A DNA stretch of 64,000 nt from Duganella aceris (GTDB lineage Bacteria > Pseudomonadota > Gammaproteobacteria > Burkholderiales > Burkholderiaceae_D): positions 248,001 to 312,000 of the forward strand of contig NZ_JAADJT010000006.1 of the NCBI RefSeq assembly GCF_011090165.1, given 5' to 3'. Shown one piece after another: positions 7,529 to 16,900 of this stretch. Each line of letters starts with the position of its first letter. Position 1 is the stretch's first letter. The notes below the pieces were generated by a model, which had not been told where the DNA came from, searched no databases, and saw only the letters and a program-made list of their open reading frames with translations. Both the position numbers and the translations under genes were made by a program.

Positions 7529-8518
7529 TCAGTCCGCGCCCTCGTCGTCGTCGGCATCCGCCGTGCCGTCCTTGACGGCGCGGGTGCGGGCCGCGTCGAT
7601 GTCGGCCTTCAGCTTGCCGGCGTTGCCCATGAACTGGTCGACGCTGCGATCCTCGCTCTGCCGCACTTCCGGCGGCAACAACACCGACATGTACAGCTCG
7701 TCCGCCGCGCGGCCGCTGCTTTGCAGGTTGGTCATCAACATCAGGCCGGCGCCGCCGACCAGCATGATCCAGGTCGCGATCACGAAGCGTCGCGGATGGT
7801 GCGGCTTGATGGTGGTCAGGTGGAAGAACAGCATGCCGCAGGCGATCGCCAGCGTGACCAGGTTGCCGTAGCGCGTCAGCGATTCCGCCGACCAGGCATA
7901 GGCCAGCACCGCGCTGCTGGCGCGCCACACGCCCACCACCGCCAGCCCGCCGCCCAGGATGAACAGATGCCGACCGAGCCGCGCGTGGCTGCCGAACAGC
8001 CGGTTGGCCAGCGCCCAGACGCCGGCCCACAACAAGCCCGCCGCCAGGCTCGATGCCAGCACCAGCAGGTAGCGGATCAGCGCGAACGGTTCGACGTCGG
8101 ACAGCCAGGTTTCCATGCAGCTGAACGCGGCGATCAGCACCAGGCCGATGCTGGCCGGCGCCGCGCCTTCCCACGCGTGCATGGTGGTGTCCGCCACTTC
8201 GGCGGCGACCGGGAAGTCGGCGGCGCGCACCCGCAACCGCGTGTGGCCGAGCCGCACCACGGTGTCGCCGCCAAGCGCGACGCTGGTCTCGCGCCTGCCT
8301 TGGTAGACGGTGCCGTTCTTGCTGCCCAGGTCGCGCAGCAGCAATTGGCCGTGCTCGTCGACGTCGACGATGGCGTGGCTGGCGGCGCTGTGGGCGTCGT
8401 CGAGGATGATGTCGTTGTCGTAGCTGCGGCCGAGGCGGATCGGCAGCGCCGCGACCTTGTGCCGGTGCAGCACGTCGCCGTTGCGCGCCAGGATTTCAAC
8501 GAAGTAGGGGGCGGTCAT
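7529..8518 (-). CDS. FHA-domain integral membrane protein
   Basis: 329 residues. The N-terminal FHA domain (about 5-100) has the phosphothreonine-binding residues GRSYDNDI, HSAASHA and LGSKNGT. It is followed by about five or six membrane segments (for instance FALIRYLLVLASSLAAGLLW) and an acidic C-terminus ending DADDDEGAD. The ATG overlaps the stop of the upstream serine protease as ATGA, so the two are translationally coupled. FHA domains recognise phosphothreonine proteins in the cytoplasm. No Ser/Thr kinase gene lies nearby. Its job with a secreted protease is unclear. Confidence 0.85.
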   Translation of the reverse strand: MTAPYFVEILARNGDVLHRHKVAALPIRLGRSYDNDIILDDAHSAASHAIVDVDEHGQLLLRDLGSKNGTVYQGRRETSVALGGDTVVRLGHTRLRVRAADFPVAAEVADTTMHAWEGAAPASIGLVLIAAFSCMETWLSDVEPFALIRYLLVLASSLAAGLLWAGVWALANRLFGSHARLGRHLFILGGGLAVVGVWRASSAVLAYAWSAESLTRYGNLVTLAIACGMLFFHLTTIKPHHPRRFVIATWIMLVGGAGLMLMTNLQSSGRAADELYMSVLLPPEVRQSEDRSVDQFMGNAGKLKADIDAARTRAVKDGTADADDDEGAD

Positions 8519-10011
8519 TGCGCGCCTCCTTTTGCCGGCTGGGCGGCGAGGGTTTTTTTCGCGGCCGGCTTGGGCTGCGGCGCGGGCGTGGCGCCCAAGG
8601 ACAGCGATTCGAGGAACACGCGCGACAGCCGCATGCCGTTGTCATACGAGACGCCGCGCGCGTCAAGCCGGCTTTGCAGGCTCATCAATCCCTGGTCGGT
8701 GGTGGCGGTCAGCAGCGCGAAGTCGTACAGGCCGGCGAACTTGCGGTAGGCGCGCACGCATAGCACGGCGCGCAGCGGCAGGTTTTTATTCTTGACGAAA
8801 TCCTCGGTGCAGTTGGGGCCGGTCAGGCGCGCATCCTTGTTGTTGCCGAAGTGCTCGTTCTTGAACGAGGCGCTGGCCAGTTGCGCGAAGCGCAGCTTGT
8901 CCAGGCCGGCGCCGCGCAGGAACTGGTGGCGGATACTGAGCTGACCCGTCTGCAGCGAGCCGCTGACGAAGATCGCCGACTCCATCGCGCAGCTGGCGTC
9001 GTCCACCGTGAACGGTTTGTCGGCCTTGACGTTGGAGCGGCCCCAGCATCGCATCTGCTCGGACTCGCGCACCGGCACCTGATACGGTCCCATCGGCTTC
9101 AGGCTCAGCGGGCTGGACAGCAATTGGTCGACCATCGCCTTCTGGTGCGTCAGCAACTGGCCGGCCACCACGCTGGTGAAATCGGCCGGCGCTTTCTTTT
9201 GATCCTCGACCCGCTTCAGCAAGTCCTGCGCGAAGCGGGCCGGCACCAGGAAGCTGACCAGCTCGCCGTCCAGGCGTTTGGAGACGTTGACCCCGGCCAC
9301 CGAGCCGTCGACCGTGACGCTGGGCCCGCCGCTCATGCCGGAGTTGATCGGGCCGGTGAACATCAGCTGGTCGTAGAAGCTGCGTGCGATCACGCCGTTG
9401 TAGGCGCCTTCGGAAATGGCGAAGCCCAGGTCGAGCGGATTGCCCATCGAGTACAGGTACTGTCCCTGCGTCAGCTTGGCCAGCTGGTCCGGCATCTTGA
9501 AGAAGCCGGTGCCGTTGCGGTTGACGCGCAGCACCGCCAGGTCGTGCAGCACGTCGACCGCCAGCAGTTCCACATTGCCGCGCTGGCCGCCGGTGTCGAC
9601 CCATTCGCCGACATAGGTGTCGGGATCGAGCGCGAACTGCGACACCACGTGGTAGTTGGTCAGCACCAGGTTGCTGGTGCCGATCAGGAAGCCGGAGCCG
9701 ACCGACGATTGGGTGCGGCCGCTCTTCAGCAGCGAGCGCACCTGCAGGATGTCGTTCTTGGCGGAAGCGTACAGATGCTGGGCCGCGCTGGATGGCGGCG
9801 GCAGCGGCGCGGTGTCGGCGGCGGCCGGATCGCCGGTCGCGGCGGCAGCGGCGGGATTCGAGGGCGTGGCCGGATGGGCCGGCGGCGCCGTGGCGGCGGC
9901 GGGCGGCGCGGCGGCGGGCTTGGCGGCGGCTGGCGCGGCCGAGGCCGCAGCCGAGGCGCCGTTGCAGGCCCAGGTGAAAACGAATGTGGTGGCTAGCGCG
10001 GCAACTTTCAT
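8515..10011 (-). CDS. Exported trypsin-like (DegP/HtrA-type catalytic domain) serine protease
   Basis: 498 residues from the ATG at 10011, which has AAGGAC at a good distance. An upstream ATG at 10041 would lie inside ribA. A signal peptide (MKVAALATTFVF...) leads into an Ala/Pro-rich linker of about 60 residues. The catalytic triad is visible as NYHVVS (H about 121), LHDLAVL (D about 157) and NSGMSGGP (S about 227). There is no PDZ domain. Instead a cysteine-containing C-terminal region of about 220 residues follows (MRCWGRSN, ASCAMES, PNCTED, AVLCVRAY), which I do not recognise. It is coupled to the FHA protein. Confidence 0.85.
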   Translation of the reverse strand: MKVAALATTFVFTWACNGASAAASAAPAAAKPAAAPPAAATAPPAHPATPSNPAAAAATGDPAAADTAPLPPPSSAAQHLYASAKNDILQVRSLLKSGRTQSSVGSGFLIGTSNLVLTNYHVVSQFALDPDTYVGEWVDTGGQRGNVELLAVDVLHDLAVLRVNRNGTGFFKMPDQLAKLTQGQYLYSMGNPLDLGFAISEGAYNGVIARSFYDQLMFTGPINSGMSGGPSVTVDGSVAGVNVSKRLDGELVSFLVPARFAQDLLKRVEDQKKAPADFTSVVAGQLLTHQKAMVDQLLSSPLSLKPMGPYQVPVRESEQMRCWGRSNVKADKPFTVDDASCAMESAIFVSGSLQTGQLSIRHQFLRGAGLDKLRFAQLASASFKNEHFGNNKDARLTGPNCTEDFVKNKNLPLRAVLCVRAYRKFAGLYDFALLTATTDQGLMSLQSRLDARGVSYDNGMRLSRVFLESLSLGATPAPQPKPAAKKTLAAQPAKGGAQ

Positions 10012-10027
10012 GCAGTCCTTAAAACGT

Positions 10028-10681
10028 TTAAAGCGCGCCATCCTCCACCGGGGCGGGCGTCAGCGGCGTCATCATGTGGCCCAGCTTGGCGGCCTTGGTA
10101 TTCAGATAATGCTGATTGAAGGCATTGCGGTTGACCAGCAGCGGAACCCGCTCGGCCACTTCGATGCCTAGTTTAGTCATGGCATCGATCTTACGCGGAT
10201 TATTGGTCATCAGGCGCAGGCTTTTCACGCCGAACTGGGCCAGCATCGGTTGCACCAGGCCGTAGGTGCGCTGATCCGGCCGGAATCCCAGCTGTTCGTT
10301 GGCCTGTACCGTGTCGGCGCCGGCCTCCTGCAGGCGGTAGGCGCGCATCTTGTTGATCAGGCCGATGCCGCGACCTTCCTGGCGCAGATACAGCAGGATG
10401 CCCCGGCCTTCGGTGGCGATCTTCTTCAGCGCGCCTTCGAGCTGGGCGCCGCAATCGCAGCGCTGCGAGAACAGCACGTCGCCGGTCAGGCATTCGGAAT
10501 GCACGCGCGCCAGCACCGGCTCGCCGTCGCCGATATCGCCCAGCACCATGGCCAAGTGTTCCTTGCCGGTGGCTTTTTCAACGAAAGCATGCAGCGTGAA
10601 CTGGGCCCACGGGGTCGGCAGGGCGCACGAAGTCATGTAATCCAGTTCATCTGGTGCCGGGGTTGGTGCGCTCTGCGACAT
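10028..10681 (-). CDS. ribA: GTP cyclohydrolase II
   Basis: 217 residues. It catalyses the first committed step of riboflavin synthesis, opening GTP to the diaminohydroxy-ribosylamino-pyrimidinone phosphate. The zinc ligands are visible as [20 protein letters not shown] (Cys about 64, 75 and 77). They are followed by the catalytic [11 protein letters not shown] block and the GTP-site segment MTNNPRK. This is the stand-alone RibA length, without the RibB domain. It is the first gene of an apparent three-gene unit with the protease (16-base gap) and FHA genes. No FMN riboswitch is seen upstream. Confidence 0.96.
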   Translation of the reverse strand: MSQSAPTPAPDELDYMTSCALPTPWAQFTLHAFVEKATGKEHLAMVLGDIGDGEPVLARVHSECLTGDVLFSQRCDCGAQLEGALKKIATEGRGILLYLRQEGRGIGLINKMRAYRLQEAGADTVQANEQLGFRPDQRTYGLVQPMLAQFGVKSLRLMTNNPRKIDAMTKLGIEVAERVPLLVNRNAFNQHYLNTKAAKLGHMMTPLTPAPVEDGAL

Positions 10682-10714
10682 AGCTATGCTCTTCTCAATA
10701 TTTCGGTTCGATGT

Positions 10715-10755
10715 AAAAAAGGCGCGCCGGGCTGTTCGAACAGACCCGGCGCGCC
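10715..10755 (-). terminator. Rho-independent terminator after the pirin gene
   Basis: On the minus strand, GGCGCGCCGGG-type arms of 11 bp (10721-10731 and 10745-10755) enclose a loop containing CTGTTCGAACAG. They are followed by six T residues (complement of 10715-10720). This strong stem plus T tract ends the pirin transcript and separates it from ribA. Confidence 0.85.
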
Positions 10756-10817
10756 CTTCATGATACCAAAACTAGCGGAAATTTATTTCCGACCGCCCTA
10801 TGGCTTAAGCGGGGAGC

Positions 10818-11519
10818 TTAGTTTGGTAAGTCAAACAAGAGAATCTCCGAGGCCTTGGCCTGTTCCAGCGTCACCAGCGTTTCGGCGGTGATCTTCAGCG
10901 CGTCGCCGCCTTGCAGCGCGGTGCCGTTGACCGTCACCTCGCCACGGATCACGTGCACATAAGCGATGCGGCCGGCCGCCAGTTCATGTTTCAGGCTGTC
11001 GCCCGAGGTCATGATGCTGGCGTAGATCGCCGCATCCTGATGCACCAGCACCGAACCTTCACGGCCGTCGTTCGACGCGATCAGGCGCAGCTGGCCCAGT
11101 TTGCTTTCCGGCTTGAAGTGCTTTTCCTCGTAGCTTGGAGGAATGCCGGCTTCGCTGGGCTGGATCCAGATCTGCAGGAAATGCACCTGGTCTTTTTGCG
11201 AACCGTTGAACTCGCTGTGACGCACACCGGTGCCGGCGCTCATGCGCTGCACGTCGCCGTAGTGCAGCACCGAACCGGTGCCCATGCTGTCCTTGTGTTC
11301 CAGCGCGCCGCTCAGCACGTAGGAGATAATCTCCATGTCGCGGTGACCGTGGGTGCCGAAGCCCTGGCCGCCTTCCACCTTGTCTTCATTGATGACCAGC
11401 AGCGGACCGAAGCCGACATGCTCGGGATCATGATAATGACCGAAGGAGAAGCTGTGCTGGGAGTTCAGCCAACCGTGGTTGGCTTTGCCGCGCGATTCAC
11501 TTTTACGTACTTGCAACAT
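10818..11519 (-). CDS. Pirin-family protein (YhhW-like)
   Basis: 233 residues, the usual length for bacterial YhhW. The N-terminal cupin holds the metal ligands in FGTHGHRDMEIISYVLSG (about 55-72) and HSEFNG. The segment GLLVINEDK-like (PLLVINEDKV) is also characteristic. Members bind iron and some show quercetin 2,3-dioxygenase activity in vitro; the physiological role is usually unknown. It is divergent from a LysR regulator, which is a very common pairing for this family. Confidence 0.92.
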   Translation of the reverse strand: MLQVRKSESRGKANHGWLNSQHSFSFGHYHDPEHVGFGPLLVINEDKVEGGQGFGTHGHRDMEIISYVLSGALEHKDSMGTGSVLHYGDVQRMSAGTGVRHSEFNGSQKDQVHFLQIWIQPSEAGIPPSYEEKHFKPESKLGQLRLIASNDGREGSVLVHQDAAIYASIMTSGDSLKHELAAGRIAYVHVIRGEVTVNGTALQGGDALKITAETLVTLEQAKASEILLFDLPN

Positions 11520-11661
11520 GGTAGGGCTCCGTTTCTTTTAAGTTAATGTGCGATAATTTTGAAAGCTGTTTCGATATCGCCGCATCCATGAATCACATTG
11601 TAGTCCCCTGATTCGGAATAAAAAAACGGAAAATTTACCTCTTTACTATCGAAAAAATCGA

Positions 11662-12594
11662 ATGCTCAGACTCAGCCTCGAAGCCCTGCAAATCGTCGAT
11701 GCGATCGACCGCCGTGGATCCTTCTCCGCCGCCGGCAAGGAGTTGCACCGCGTGCCGTCGACCATTTCCTACACCGTCAGCAAGCTGGAGGACGATCTCG
11801 GCGTCCAGGTATTCGAGCGCAACGGCCCGCGCGTGGTGCTGACGCCGGCCGGGGTCGAGTTGCTGAAAGAGGGGCGCTACCTGCTGAAAGCGGCGCAGGA
11901 CCTGGAGCACCGGGTGCGCCGGGTGGCGTCCGGCTGGGAGACCGAGCTGTCGGTGGGCATGGATTCGATGTTCTCGCCGTGCTTCTTCCGCGACGACGTG
12001 ACCGCCTTCTACGAGGTGGCGCAGCAGACCCGGCTGCGCATCGTCCAGGAAGCGCTGTCCGGCGCCTGGGAAGCGCTGCTGGACCGCCGCGCCGACCTGC
12101 TGGTGGGTGTGGCCGGCGACGGCCCGGCCGGCGGCGGCTACGTGTCGCAGCCGATCGGCAAGATCAACTTCGTGTTCGCGGTGGCGCCGTCGCATCCGCT
12201 GGCGGCGGTCGCGGGCCCGCTGGACCGCGTCGCGCTGCAACGCCACCGCGCCGTCAGCGTGGCCGATTCGGCGCGCCAGATGGCGCCGCGCACCGTCGGC
12301 CTGCTGCTGGGGCAGGATACGTTGACGGTGCCCGACATGAAGACCAAGTTCCAGTACCAGCTGGCCGGCATGGGTTTCGGCTTCCTGCCGGAACCGTGCG
12401 CGCGCGCCGCCATCGCCGCCGGCCTGCTGGTGGAAAAACAAGTGGAGGAGCCGAAGCCGGCCGAGACCTTCTACCTGGCCTGGCGCAGCGGCGAAAACGG
12501 CGCCGCGCTGAATTGGTGGATAGATCGCATGCGCCAGCCCGACCTGTTCGAGCGCCTGGTGCGGCATTTGCCACACCATGCGCTATCCGTTTGA
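11662..12594 (+). CDS. LysR-family regulator, divergent from pirin gene
   Basis: 310 residues. The winged HTH SFSAAGKELHRVPSTISYTV is followed by LEDDLGVQVFERNGPRVVLT. The HRVPSTISYT recognition helix is typical of the subgroup adjacent to pirin genes. The 142-base divergent spacer is AT-rich and the likely control region. The C-terminal effector domain shows no unusual features apart from the late FLPEPCARAAI segment. Confidence 0.9.
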   Translation: MLRLSLEALQIVDAIDRRGSFSAAGKELHRVPSTISYTVSKLEDDLGVQVFERNGPRVVLTPAGVELLKEGRYLLKAAQDLEHRVRRVASGWETELSVGMDSMFSPCFFRDDVTAFYEVAQQTRLRIVQEALSGAWEALLDRRADLLVGVAGDGPAGGGYVSQPIGKINFVFAVAPSHPLAAVAGPLDRVALQRHRAVSVADSARQMAPRTVGLLLGQDTLTVPDMKTKFQYQLAGMGFGFLPEPCARAAIAAGLLVEKQVEEPKPAETFYLAWRSGENGAALNWWIDRMRQPDLFERLVRHLPHHALSV

Positions 12595-12689
12595 CATGGA
12601 ACATGCAGTTCCGTTACTACAATGTTGACAAGGGCCAATAATTTCGGAGTACCATAGCAAGATACTCGACAGTTTCTTCTGGATATTCC

Positions 12690-13682
12690 ATGACCGCGTT
12701 GACCGCCATGCCGCCCGTGTTTTTGCATCCTCTGGCCGACCGCAACGGCAACCCGGCGGCGTTGTTGTTCGACGCCGACAGCCTGCGGCAGGACGGCGCG
12801 CCGCTGGACCTGCCGTCCGCCGTGCTGCAGGAGCTGGCCGGCGGCAGCATGAACTGTTTCTACCGCGCCAGCCAACCCGAGGCCATCCACCAGGCGCTGA
12901 AAGAGGCCGGCTGGAAACCGCTGGCCGCCGACAAGCTGCACCGCGCCGACGAGACGCTGTCCAAGGACTTGCCGCCGGCGGTGGCCTGGATCGAAGGCAA
13001 CTGGTTCCTGGCGCCGCCGCCGAAGGCGGTCGGCAACCAGGCCGCCTCGCGCGCGCTGGCGCTGCAACTGGTGCAACTGGTCACCGCCGATGCCGACACC
13101 CACGAAATCGAAGCGGTGTTGCGGCAGGATCCGACGCTGTCGTATCACCTGCTGCGTCTGGTCAATTCGCTGGGCATGGGCACCGGCCGCCGCGTCACCA
13201 GTTTTTCGCAGGCGATCCTGATCCTCGGCCGTTCGCAGTTGCGGCGCTGGCTCAACCTGATGCTGTTCTCGTCGCGCCAGGGCGACCAGCGCTCGGCGAT
13301 GCTGCTGGCGCGGGTGGCGGTGCGGGCGCGTTCGATGGAGCTGCTGTCCAAGATCAGCGGCGAGGACAAGCCGCACCAGGAGCAAGCTTTCATGGTCGGC
13401 ATGTTCTCGCTGCTGGGCGTGCTGTTCGGCATGGCGCTGGAGGGGGTGCTCAAGCCGCTGACCATCAGCGACGCCGTGAAGCAGGCGCTGCTGGCGCGCC
13501 AGGGCGAACTGGGCGTGCTGCTGAGTCTGGTGGAGTCCGCCGAGCGCGACGATTATCCCGCGCTCAGCGACGGCCTGCGTTCGCTGCAGATCGACAACGA
13601 TCATTTCAACCACATCGTCGCCGACGCCTACCTGTGGATGCAGAACGTCACGTCGGGCAAGGCCGGGAACTCCCATGCGTGA
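12690..13682 (+). CDS. HDOD-domain signalling protein
   Basis: 330 residues. The central part (about 105-300) has the HDOD features VLRQDPTLSYHLLRLVNS, the helix FSQAILILGRSQLRRWLNL and FMVGMFSLLGVLFG. The N-terminal 100 residues may be a degenerate EAL-like segment, as in YuxH-type proteins; I see no intact EAL motif. HDOD is a non-catalytic relative of HD phosphohydrolases and often works with c-di-GMP or chemotaxis systems. It overlaps the start of the GGDEF/EAL gene by 8 bases and is surely co-translated with it. Confidence 0.82.
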   Translation: MTALTAMPPVFLHPLADRNGNPAALLFDADSLRQDGAPLDLPSAVLQELAGGSMNCFYRASQPEAIHQALKEAGWKPLAADKLHRADETLSKDLPPAVAWIEGNWFLAPPPKAVGNQAASRALALQLVQLVTADADTHEIEAVLRQDPTLSYHLLRLVNSLGMGTGRRVTSFSQAILILGRSQLRRWLNLMLFSSRQGDQRSAMLLARVAVRARSMELLSKISGEDKPHQEQAFMVGMFSLLGVLFGMALEGVLKPLTISDAVKQALLARQGELGVLLSLVESAERDDYPALSDGLRSLQIDNDHFNHIVADAYLWMQNVTSGKAGNSHA

Positions 13683-15852
13683 GGCGATCGAGCGCTGCCT
13701 CGCGTTGAGCCGGCAGGCGCGCGGCGAAGCCGGCGAGGCGCAGGCGCGCACGCTGGACCGGCTGGAGGCGGCGCTGGCCGAGGCGCAGGGCTATGTGCCG
13801 CTGGATCCCGAGCCGGCCGCCGCGCTCGCCGACAGCGCGCCGCTGGACGCCACGCTGGAACTCGACCCGGCCGGCTACCTGACCGCGTGGAGCGACGGCG
13901 CGCAGCAGATGTTCGGCTACGCGGCCGAGGAGGCGCTGGGCCAGCACGTGCTGTTCCTGTACGCCGAGGACGACGACGACGGCAACATCGCCGAGCTGTT
14001 CTTCGAGCACAGCCCCGGCGAGACGGCGGCGCGCACCGAGGTGCGGCGCCGCAAGAAGAACGGCGAGATCATCTGGGTGCTGCTCGACATCGTGCTGCGC
14101 GACGAGGACGGCGAACCGGGCGGCATGCTGGTCAAGCTGTCGCAGGCCAACCAGACGCTGTCGGCGCTGGACAAGGTCAATCTGCACGCGCGCATCATCG
14201 AGGACAGCGAACAGGGCGTGCTGATCACCGACGCCCACGAGCGCATCGTTTCGATCAATTCCTCGTTCACCCGCATCACCGGCTACACGCCGGCCGAGTC
14301 GATCGGCCAGACGCCGGACCTGCTGCGCTCCGGCGTGCACGACGCCGAGTTCCGCGCCAAGGTGCGCCACGCGATGCGCGGCGGCGGACCGTGGCGCGGC
14401 GAGATCGTCGGCAAGCGCAAGAACGGCGAGCTGTTTCCGCAGTCGGTGACCATCAGCGCGGTGCGCGACGAGCACGGCAAGATCAGCCACACCTTCTCGC
14501 TGTTCTCGGACATCAGCGTGCACAAGGACGCCGAGGCGCGCATGCAGCGCATGGCCAACTACGACCCGCTGACCGGCCTGCCCAACCTGTGCCTGCTGAC
14601 CCAGCTGATGGGCCAGGCGCTGACCGAGACCAAGCGCTCGCAGGAGCACGGCGCGCTGCTGGTGGTGGAGATCACCCGGGTCGGCGCTATCAGCGACACG
14701 CTGGGCCATGAGATCGGCAACGCGCTGCTGTGCGAGATCGGCCGGCTGTTCCGCCTGTCCTTGCGCGAGGGCGACGTGCTGGCGCGGCTGGACGGCTACA
14801 AGTTCGCCATCGCGCTGCTGCACATAGAAAAACGCGAGCACGCCGGCATCGTCGCCAAGAAACTGCTGGCGGCGCTGGCGCAGCCGATCGCGCTGGCCGC
14901 GCACAGCCTGCAAGTCGGCGCGCACGTCGGCATCACCGTCTACAACGACGACGGCGCCGACGTGCCGACCCTGATCCGCTACGCCGACGTGGCGATGGCC
15001 AAGGCGGCGCAAAGCATCGAATCGAACTTCATCTTCTACAGCGAGGAGATGAACCAGCGCGCCAAGGAACACCTGCGCATCGAAAGCGAGCTGCGCCAGG
15101 CCTTGCAGAACAACGAGCTGGCGCTGTTCTACCAGCCCAAGGTCAGCCTGCGCAGCGGCCGCATCGTCGGCGCCGAGGCGCTGCTGCGCTGGCGCCATCC
15201 GCTGCGTGGATTGGTGTCGCCGGGGGTGTTCATCCCGGTCGCCGAGGAGACCGGTTTGATCCTCGATCTGGGCGAATGGGTGCTGGAGGAAGCCTGCCGC
15301 CAGGTGCGCGAGTGGCGCGACGCCAATCTGATCATGCCGCCGATCGCGGTCAACCTGTCGGCGCGGCAGTTCGACGCCGGCCTGCCGCATCGCATCGCGG
15401 TGGTGCTGGAGCGCTACGGAGTGCAGCCGGACCAGATCAACCTGGAGATCACCGAGAGCCTGCTGGTGCGTGGCACCGACAACGTCATCGCCATCATGAA
15501 CCAGCTGGTGGCGATGGGCATGTCGCTGGCGCTGGACGACTTCGGCACCGGCTACTCCAGCCTGGCCTACCTGAAGAAATTCCCGATCAGCACGCTGAAG
15601 ATCGACCGCTCCTTTGTCATCGGCCTGCCGTACGAAGAAAACGATTGCGCGATCGCGCGCGCCATCGTCACCATGGCGCAGCAGCTGCGCCAGGAGATCG
15701 TCGCCGAGGGCGTGGAGACCGCCGAGCAGATGAGCTTCCTGCGCGAGCTGGGCTGCGACCAGTTGCAGGGCTACCTGTTCAGCCCGCCGGTGCCGGCCAT
15801 CGAATTCGCCACCATGCTGCGCGAGGGAAAACGCCTCGCGTTCAGCCGTTAG
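13675..15852 (+). CDS. PAS-PAS-GGDEF(degenerate)-EAL protein, likely c-di-GMP phosphodiesterase
   Basis: 725 residues. Two PAS domains (about 55-160 and 170-285) precede a GGDEF domain (about 290-450) and an EAL domain (about 465-715). The cyclase signature is replaced by DGYKF at about 373-377, so diguanylate cyclase activity is unlikely. The EAL domain keeps EALLRWRHP (501-509), NLEITES, LDDFGTGYSSL and TLKIDRSFV, so it should hydrolyse c-di-GMP to pGpG. The inactive GGDEF half may bind GTP as an allosteric regulator, as known for some tandem proteins. The PAS domains are probably cytoplasmic sensors because no membrane helices are seen. Confidence 0.92.
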   Translation: MREAIERCLALSRQARGEAGEAQARTLDRLEAALAEAQGYVPLDPEPAAALADSAPLDATLELDPAGYLTAWSDGAQQMFGYAAEEALGQHVLFLYAEDDDDGNIAELFFEHSPGETAARTEVRRRKKNGEIIWVLLDIVLRDEDGEPGGMLVKLSQANQTLSALDKVNLHARIIEDSEQGVLITDAHERIVSINSSFTRITGYTPAESIGQTPDLLRSGVHDAEFRAKVRHAMRGGGPWRGEIVGKRKNGELFPQSVTISAVRDEHGKISHTFSLFSDISVHKDAEARMQRMANYDPLTGLPNLCLLTQLMGQALTETKRSQEHGALLVVEITRVGAISDTLGHEIGNALLCEIGRLFRLSLREGDVLARLDGYKFAIALLHIEKREHAGIVAKKLLAALAQPIALAAHSLQVGAHVGITVYNDDGADVPTLIRYADVAMAKAAQSIESNFIFYSEEMNQRAKEHLRIESELRQALQNNELALFYQPKVSLRSGRIVGAEALLRWRHPLRGLVSPGVFIPVAEETGLILDLGEWVLEEACRQVREWRDANLIMPPIAVNLSARQFDAGLPHRIAVVLERYGVQPDQINLEITESLLVRGTDNVIAIMNQLVAMGMSLALDDFGTGYSSLAYLKKFPISTLKIDRSFVIGLPYEENDCAIARAIVTMAQQLRQEIVAEGVETAEQMSFLRELGCDQLQGYLFSPPVPAIEFATMLREGKRLAFSR

Positions 15853-15863
15853 GTAGAGCCCCC

Positions 15864-15886
15864 GACCACCCCTTTTGGGTGGTTCG
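15864..15886 (+). terminator. Hairpin after the GGDEF/EAL gene
   Basis: ACCACCC (15865-15871) and GGGTGGT (15877-15883) form a 7-bp stem about 12 bases past the stop. No T tract follows, so termination would be weak. Confidence 0.45.
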
Positions 15887-15958
15887 CCGTTGTCGCCTAT
15901 GCTACTGTTGGATGCCATTTCCGGCGCGCTTTCAGCCGATATCCACCAGGAGACGCAC

Positions 15959-16891
15959 GTGTCCACCACCGCCTACGCTGCCCGCATCGCAGCCTTTTTT
16001 CTCGCCGGCTTGCTGGCGCTTGCCACCGCACAAGCGGGCGTGCCCGCCTACCCGAAGAGCTTCAGGACCATGGAGGTCGCCACCGCCGACGGCACCATCC
16101 ACGTGCGCGTCGGCGGTTCCGGACCGGCGGTGCTGCTGATCCACGGCTTCGGCGATACCGGCGACATGTGGGCGCCGCTGGCGGCCGCGCTGGCCGCCGA
16201 ACACACGGTGGTGGCGCCTGACCTGCGCGGCATGGGACTGTCGTCGCGCCCGGCCGGCGGCTACGACAAGCGCACCCAGGCCGCCGACATGCGCGCCGTG
16301 CTGGAGAAGCTGGGCATCGACCATGCCGACGTGGTCGGCCACGACATCGGCACCATGGTGGCCTACGCCTATGCCGCACGCTACCCCGACAAGACCGACC
16401 GCCTGATCGTGATGGACGCGCCGGTGCCGGGCATTCCGCCGTGGGAACAGATCGTGCGCAGCCCGCTGCTGTGGCATTTCTCGTTCGGCGGGCCGGACGC
16501 GGAACGGCTGGTGGCCGGCCGCGAGCGCATCTACCTGGACCGCTTCTGGAATGAATTCGCCGGCACGCCGTCCAAAATAGACGAGGAAACGCGGCGCCAT
16601 TACGCCAGGCTGTACGCGCAAAAAGGCGCGATGCACGCGGCGTTCGCGCAATTCCTGGCGATCCCCAAGGACGCCGAGGACAACCTCAAATCCATCCAGA
16701 CCAAGCTGACCATGCCGGTGCTGGCGGTCGGCGGCGCGAAGTCGTTCGGCGCCAACGAAGCCATCGTCATGCGCAACGCCGCCGTCGACGTCACCGAGCT
16801 GGTGGTGCCGGACGCCGGCCACTGGCTGATGGAGGAACAGACCGACGCCACCGTGGCTGCGATCAAGGCCTTCCTCAAACGCGACAAATAA
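15959..16891 (+). CDS. Exported alpha/beta hydrolase, epoxide-hydrolase-like
   Basis: 310 residues from the GTG at 15959, which has AGGAG six bases upstream. The new N-terminus STTAYAARIAAFFLAGLLAL is a signal peptide ending near TAQAG. The fold is shown by the oxyanion motif HGFGDTGDMW, the nucleophile elbow GHDIGTMVAYAYA (Asp nucleophile) and the catalytic His in DAGHWLMEE. An Asp nucleophile points to epoxide hydrolase or haloalkane dehalogenase type chemistry rather than a Ser esterase. Periplasmic location is implied by the signal peptide. The next gene begins 9 bases downstream. Confidence 0.88.
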   Translation: MSTTAYAARIAAFFLAGLLALATAQAGVPAYPKSFRTMEVATADGTIHVRVGGSGPAVLLIHGFGDTGDMWAPLAAALAAEHTVVAPDLRGMGLSSRPAGGYDKRTQAADMRAVLEKLGIDHADVVGHDIGTMVAYAYAARYPDKTDRLIVMDAPVPGIPPWEQIVRSPLLWHFSFGGPDAERLVAGRERIYLDRFWNEFAGTPSKIDEETRRHYARLYAQKGAMHAAFAQFLAIPKDAEDNLKSIQTKLTMPVLAVGGAKSFGANEAIVMRNAAVDVTELVVPDAGHWLMEEQTDATVAAIKAFLKRDK

Positions 16892-16900
16892 GGAACCGCG

